A stretch of DNA of 41,143 bases from Reclinomonas americana ATCC 50394 (lineage: Eukaryota > Jakobida > Jakobea > Jakobida). Shown here piece after piece: positions 38,601 to 41,143 of the stretch. The stretch covers positions 234,709-275,851 of the forward strand of contig PS015032.1 in the NCBI GenBank assembly GCA_048213135.1, in the 5' to 3' direction. Numbering within the stretch: the first letter of the stretch is position 1; every line of letters starts with the position of its first letter. The notes beneath the pieces were generated by a model. The model made no database searches. It was not told the DNA's origin and worked only from the letters and a program-made list of their open reading frames with translations. The translations under genes were made by a program, and so were the position numbers.

Positions 38601-40559
38601 TCGATGACCTCTTTGCCGCCGGCGATTTGGCAGTCAGCCGCACTTCAAATGCCGGCGGCTCGTCACGTGGTGGTGGTGGTGGCGGTGGTGGTGGTCTTGG
38701 AGCCAGTTCATCGTCGGGCACGTCGGGCAGCGGTGGTCGGGGAGCGTTGGTGCGTGGCCTTTTTGTCTTTTTATGCTTATCACATTCTTGTCACTCACGA
38801 GTGAGTGTGTGTGTGCGCGCAGCGGTCCATGTGCGAGTCGCGACTGGGCGAGCAACTGGCTGGCAAACTGAGCATCTTGACCGAGATCACGAGGCCACTG
38901 CTTGACGTGGCCGACATTCACGTGCGCCTGCAAGCGATTGTGGCGCACTGCTGGCTGTCCGACACGCGCGATCTCTTCATTCTCATTCAGGATCGCGTGG
39001 CGCGCGAGGTACCCACCACACCCGGCTGGGACCAGTGTCATGTGGACGGTGCGTGATGTTTGTATGCTCTGTGAGGTTGACCACTAGCTCAATCACTGTG
39101 TGGAGCAGAGATCCTGGTGGCGCTGCGTGAGCGATCGCGCGCTCAACTGGATGTGTTGCCGTTCCTGTTGGAGACCATTGTGCTGTGCCATGCGCGCGCC
39201 TCGCCGCACTGCTTGTTGGATTCGTTGAGTACGTTTTTGAAGGTGAACCAGGGCCGACCAGTGTTGCAGGTTTGTTTTCACAGAACCACCGCCGTTTCTT
39301 GCTCGCAACTTGCGCTGACGTTTACGGCTCGCCGCAGACCGTATACCACATTCTCGATCAGCCCCGCGCTGAACAGGACTCGCAAATGGCCGCCGACCAC
39401 ACGGCCGTCGTCGAGGCTCTGTGCTGGTTCCTGGGAGAGCACGCCAACGAGCTGGCCGACGTGATTACCGATGAGGAGCCACCAAATGCCGTGATGAATG
39501 CGAAACCCACCAAGACCACATTCTCTGCGCCACCAATCCTGGTATGTGTGTGTTTTTACCGTTGATGACGACGATTGGTGCATATACTCACGTGCTTGAC
39601 AGAAAACGCACGACGAGCACCCATCGCGCCTTCTCGACGTCAAGAACGGCTGCCTGAAGAGCATTCTCTTGCGTCTGGAGCAGGCCGCCACGTTTTCGCC
39701 GCTGGAGGTGCGTTGTTTTTTTTCACATTATTTTATTCCACTCCCGTCGTCTCACATGCGTTGGTCTGTTGCAGATTCGGTGTACATGCGTGCAGGCACT
39801 AGCCAAGATCGCGCTGCGCTCTCCAGATCCAGTCCGACTGCACGTGTACGAGTTCCTCCTGCTGCTCTCTGTTGGTACGCACTGGAGGAGAAGAGGGAGA
39901 GAGAGCTTAAGAAGAAGATGAATGCTCACCCTGCTCGTCACAGATTCCTTCCTGGGGCTGACGGCATACACGCTACCGGTGCTGCGACTGCTCGACGACA
40001 TTTACGCATTCCAGAGCAGACTGCTGGCCGCCGAGGTACGCATGCATGATCGATGTGAGCAGATTTGGTTGTTGGTGTTGTTTGCTTACCTTCCGCCTTC
40101 GTGTGTTTGTGTTTGTGTGCTGCTTTTTCTTTCTGTTTCTCCCTTCTCCTTCCCCCTTATCTCTTCTCCCTTCTCTCTTCCCCTTCACTTCCCCTTTGCT
40201 TCCCTTTCGCTTTCCCTTGCGCTTCCCCTTCGCTTCCTCTTCGCTTCCCCTTCGCTTCCCCTTCGTCTTCCCCCTCTTCGCTCCCCCTTCGTTTGCCCTC
40301 GTCTCCTGTCGTTTCCCCTCGTCTCCTGCCGTTTCCTCCCTTCCCCTTCCGTCCCTTCTCTTCCCCATTCTCTCGTCCCCCTTTCTTCCCCTTTTCCTTC
40401 CCCCTTCGCTTCCCCCCATAGTTCAAGGAGAACAAGGCCCAGGAAATGGCCGAACTCGCACGACTTCACGAACACCTGGTGGAGCGCGTCTCGTTCTACG
40501 CCGATGTGCCGCACGACTTTAGCATTCTCGGTCGCGCCTCTGCGCATCTGGTGCGATGA
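34793..40559 (+). CDS. TSET/TPLATE-complex subunit, TASH3/TSAUCER-like (contains an inverted contig)
   Basis: Plus-strand exons: 34793-35033 (Gly/Ser/Ala-rich N-terminus), 35892-36045, 36112-36161, 36947-37180 (to gap); then, after the mis-oriented block, 38303-38749, 38823-39048, 39109-39269, 39338-39541, 39603-39707, 39775-39874, 39944-40035, 40422-40559. Two further exons (37675-38097 and 37462-37601) read on the minus strand inside the inverted contig and fit between 37180 and 38303 in order and phase. The protein is an alpha-solenoid of about 905 visible residues. Segments such as VLLSDSTTVLRLVTFLMGQ, ALCWFLGEHANELAD, EIRCTCVQALAKIALRSPDP, VRLHVYEFLLLLS and LLDDIYAFQSRLLAAE align, from memory, with plant TASH3 in the same order. 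TSET acts at the plasma membrane in vesicle coat assembly and endocytosis. The protein ends where plant TASH3 continues towards its SH3 domain. The exon boundary at 39242/39269 was chosen for a 68-bp intron. Confidence 0.75.
35060..35760. repeat. Degenerate minisatellite in intron 1 of the TASH3-like gene
   Basis: Repeated blocks share TCTGTCTCTCTTGCTCA, CTCTCACACTCACGCACT, TTGCACACATTGA and CAGAGACAGCATGCT. Several copies present a pyrimidine run, CAG and then AGACAGC or AGGCCGC, resembling 3' splice sites. (CT)n and (CA)n runs are interspersed. Confidence 0.7.
36205..36845. repeat. About 95-bp minisatellite in intron 3 of the TASH3-like gene
   Basis: About seven copies share GGTTGGGAGAAGTTAGCTGC, TCAATCTTTCTTTTCAAGTA and GAGCGAGCGTGCAACACAG. 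The last copy ends in a GC-rich inverted repeat (GAGCGC TTGC GCGCTC) near 36821. It fills most of the 785-bp intron 36162-36946. Confidence 0.85.
37181..37281. other. Assembly gap, 101 N, within the TASH3-like gene
   Basis: It follows the exon ending VLPVLTA and precedes the inverted contig. Confidence 0.95.
37282..38097 (-). other. Contig in inverted orientation carrying two TASH3-like exons
   Basis: The block is bounded on both sides by gaps (101 N and 20 N) and its coding sequence lies only on the minus strand. 37675-38097 begins DYLKDNSAKKGFFSSSGNVT and continues with VKSLVHALALSAVASRTLVH. 37462-37601 encodes ANIKTMAQDILHMLAQDE and ends at a GTTGCG donor in phase 0; the exon at 38303 opens in phase 0. 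Beyond the donor the block is pyrimidine-rich on the minus strand and, if turned, would continue into the pyrimidine tract at 38118-38302. Confidence 0.85.
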
Positions 40560-40650
40560 GAGGTGTGGCGTTGCAGAGAAAACGCAAGTGACAGTGAAAA
40601 CTTTACGAAGTCAATGATGTCCTCTCCTTCACTCTCATCATCTCATCACA

Positions 40651-40955
40651 ATGACCGACGGCGACGAAGCAGTGCATCGGTTGCAGCTGAAAGTGGCGGA
40701 GCTGGAGACTCTTCTCGAGGAGATCGAGGCGGTGCAGGCGAGCAAGGTGTGTATGAATGAGTGAATGTGTGTGTGTGCAAAGTTCCGAGTGTCACACTCA
40801 CTCACTCGGATCTCGTGCATGTGCAGATGCGCGAGTTGCAGCAAGAGAATGCAGAGTTGCGAGCTCAGGTGGCGGAGAGTGCAGTGGAGGCGAAGAAGAC
40901 CGAGTTCCGCATCGGTCACTTGGTGCGGGCGTTGCATACGGCACAACATCGTTGA
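40651..40955 (+). CDS. Small coiled-coil protein, 74 residues
   Basis: Two exons, 40651-40746 and 40827-40955, joined in phase 0 over an 80-bp intron (GTGTGT...GCAG). The start MTDGDEAVHRLQLKVAELET is followed by a continuous leucine/heptad pattern (LEELLEE-like, then MRELQQENAELRAQVAES) and ends with KKTEFRIGHLVRALHTAQHR, stop 40953-40955. It is almost entirely alpha-helical coiled coil, so a small dimer or scaffold subunit is likely. The RIGHLVRAL end is distinctive, but I cannot assign a family. It lies 91 bp after the stop of the TASH3-like gene, on the same strand. Confidence 0.72.
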
Positions 40956-41143
40956 ATGCACTTGATACTTTTTTGTTCTTTTTCGCGACAAAACATGACG
41001 GTGTACTTCGCAAGAAGGAGGGAGAAAGAGAAAAGAAAGCAGTGTGGGCGCTTTGCAACACATAATGGCCTCACAGGAACAAGGGCGATGGTGACGAACA
41101 AGCAGGCGTAAAACATGCAGCTCCCCCCACTGCCTCCGCGAAT
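40956..41143. other. 3' flank of the coiled-coil gene
   Basis: A T-rich stretch follows the stop codon (ATACTTTTTTGTTCTTTTTC near 40967), then purine-rich sequence to the window end. I see no supported coding exon. Confidence 0.5.

Overview
This window is nuclear DNA of a GC-rich, intron-dense eukaryote. Every identifiable gene is a core eukaryotic gene cut by GT-AG introns. Most introns are 55-85 bp, and a second class of about 0.7-1.2 kb is filled with (CT)n, (GA)n or (CA)n microsatellites and tandem repeats private to each intron. I see no prokaryotic features, no rRNA or tRNA gene, no CRISPR array and no intact transposon. A homologue of the TSET/TPLATE-complex subunit TASH3/TSAUCER argues for a protist or plant-like lineage rather than a typical animal or fungus; I cannot name the species. 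The assembly has 14 N gaps, seven of them exactly 20 N.

Layout, left to right: the last exon of an unidentified plus-strand gene (514-639) with a degenerate repeat array behind it; a single-exon plus-strand gene joining an F-box-like helix region to an XPA-like zinc domain (2027-3400), with another repeat array behind it; then three minus-strand genes in a row, the ESCRT-III protein CHMP5/Vps60 (4965-7618), translation factor eIF5B (8658-18981, about 10 kb, at least 17 exons) and a PfkB-family sugar kinase (19379-21896). Between CHMP5 and eIF5B lies an array of seven repeat units carrying a near-perfect hairpin.

The kinase shares a 121-bp divergent promoter with a plus-strand C2-domain protein with a PQYAAQ-repeat tail (22018-25667, 15 exons). 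That gene converges on a complete NUP133 homologue on the minus strand (25813-34599, 24 exons). NUP133 shares a 193-bp divergent promoter with the TASH3/TSAUCER-like gene (34793-40559), followed 91 bp later by a 74-residue coiled-coil protein (40651-40955). Exon structures were built by hand from splice sites, codon phase and remembered family alignments. The kinase, C2 and NUP133 models close in frame from ATG to stop.

Main points for a second look: the contig 37282-38097 is inverted inside the TASH3 gene and almost certainly mis-oriented in the scaffold; at least 12 introns begin GTTGCG, 11 of them GTTGCGT, looking like GTGCGT with one extra T; the F-box/XPA fusion; the hairpin array; and the habit of each long intron or 3' flank to carry its own minisatellite.
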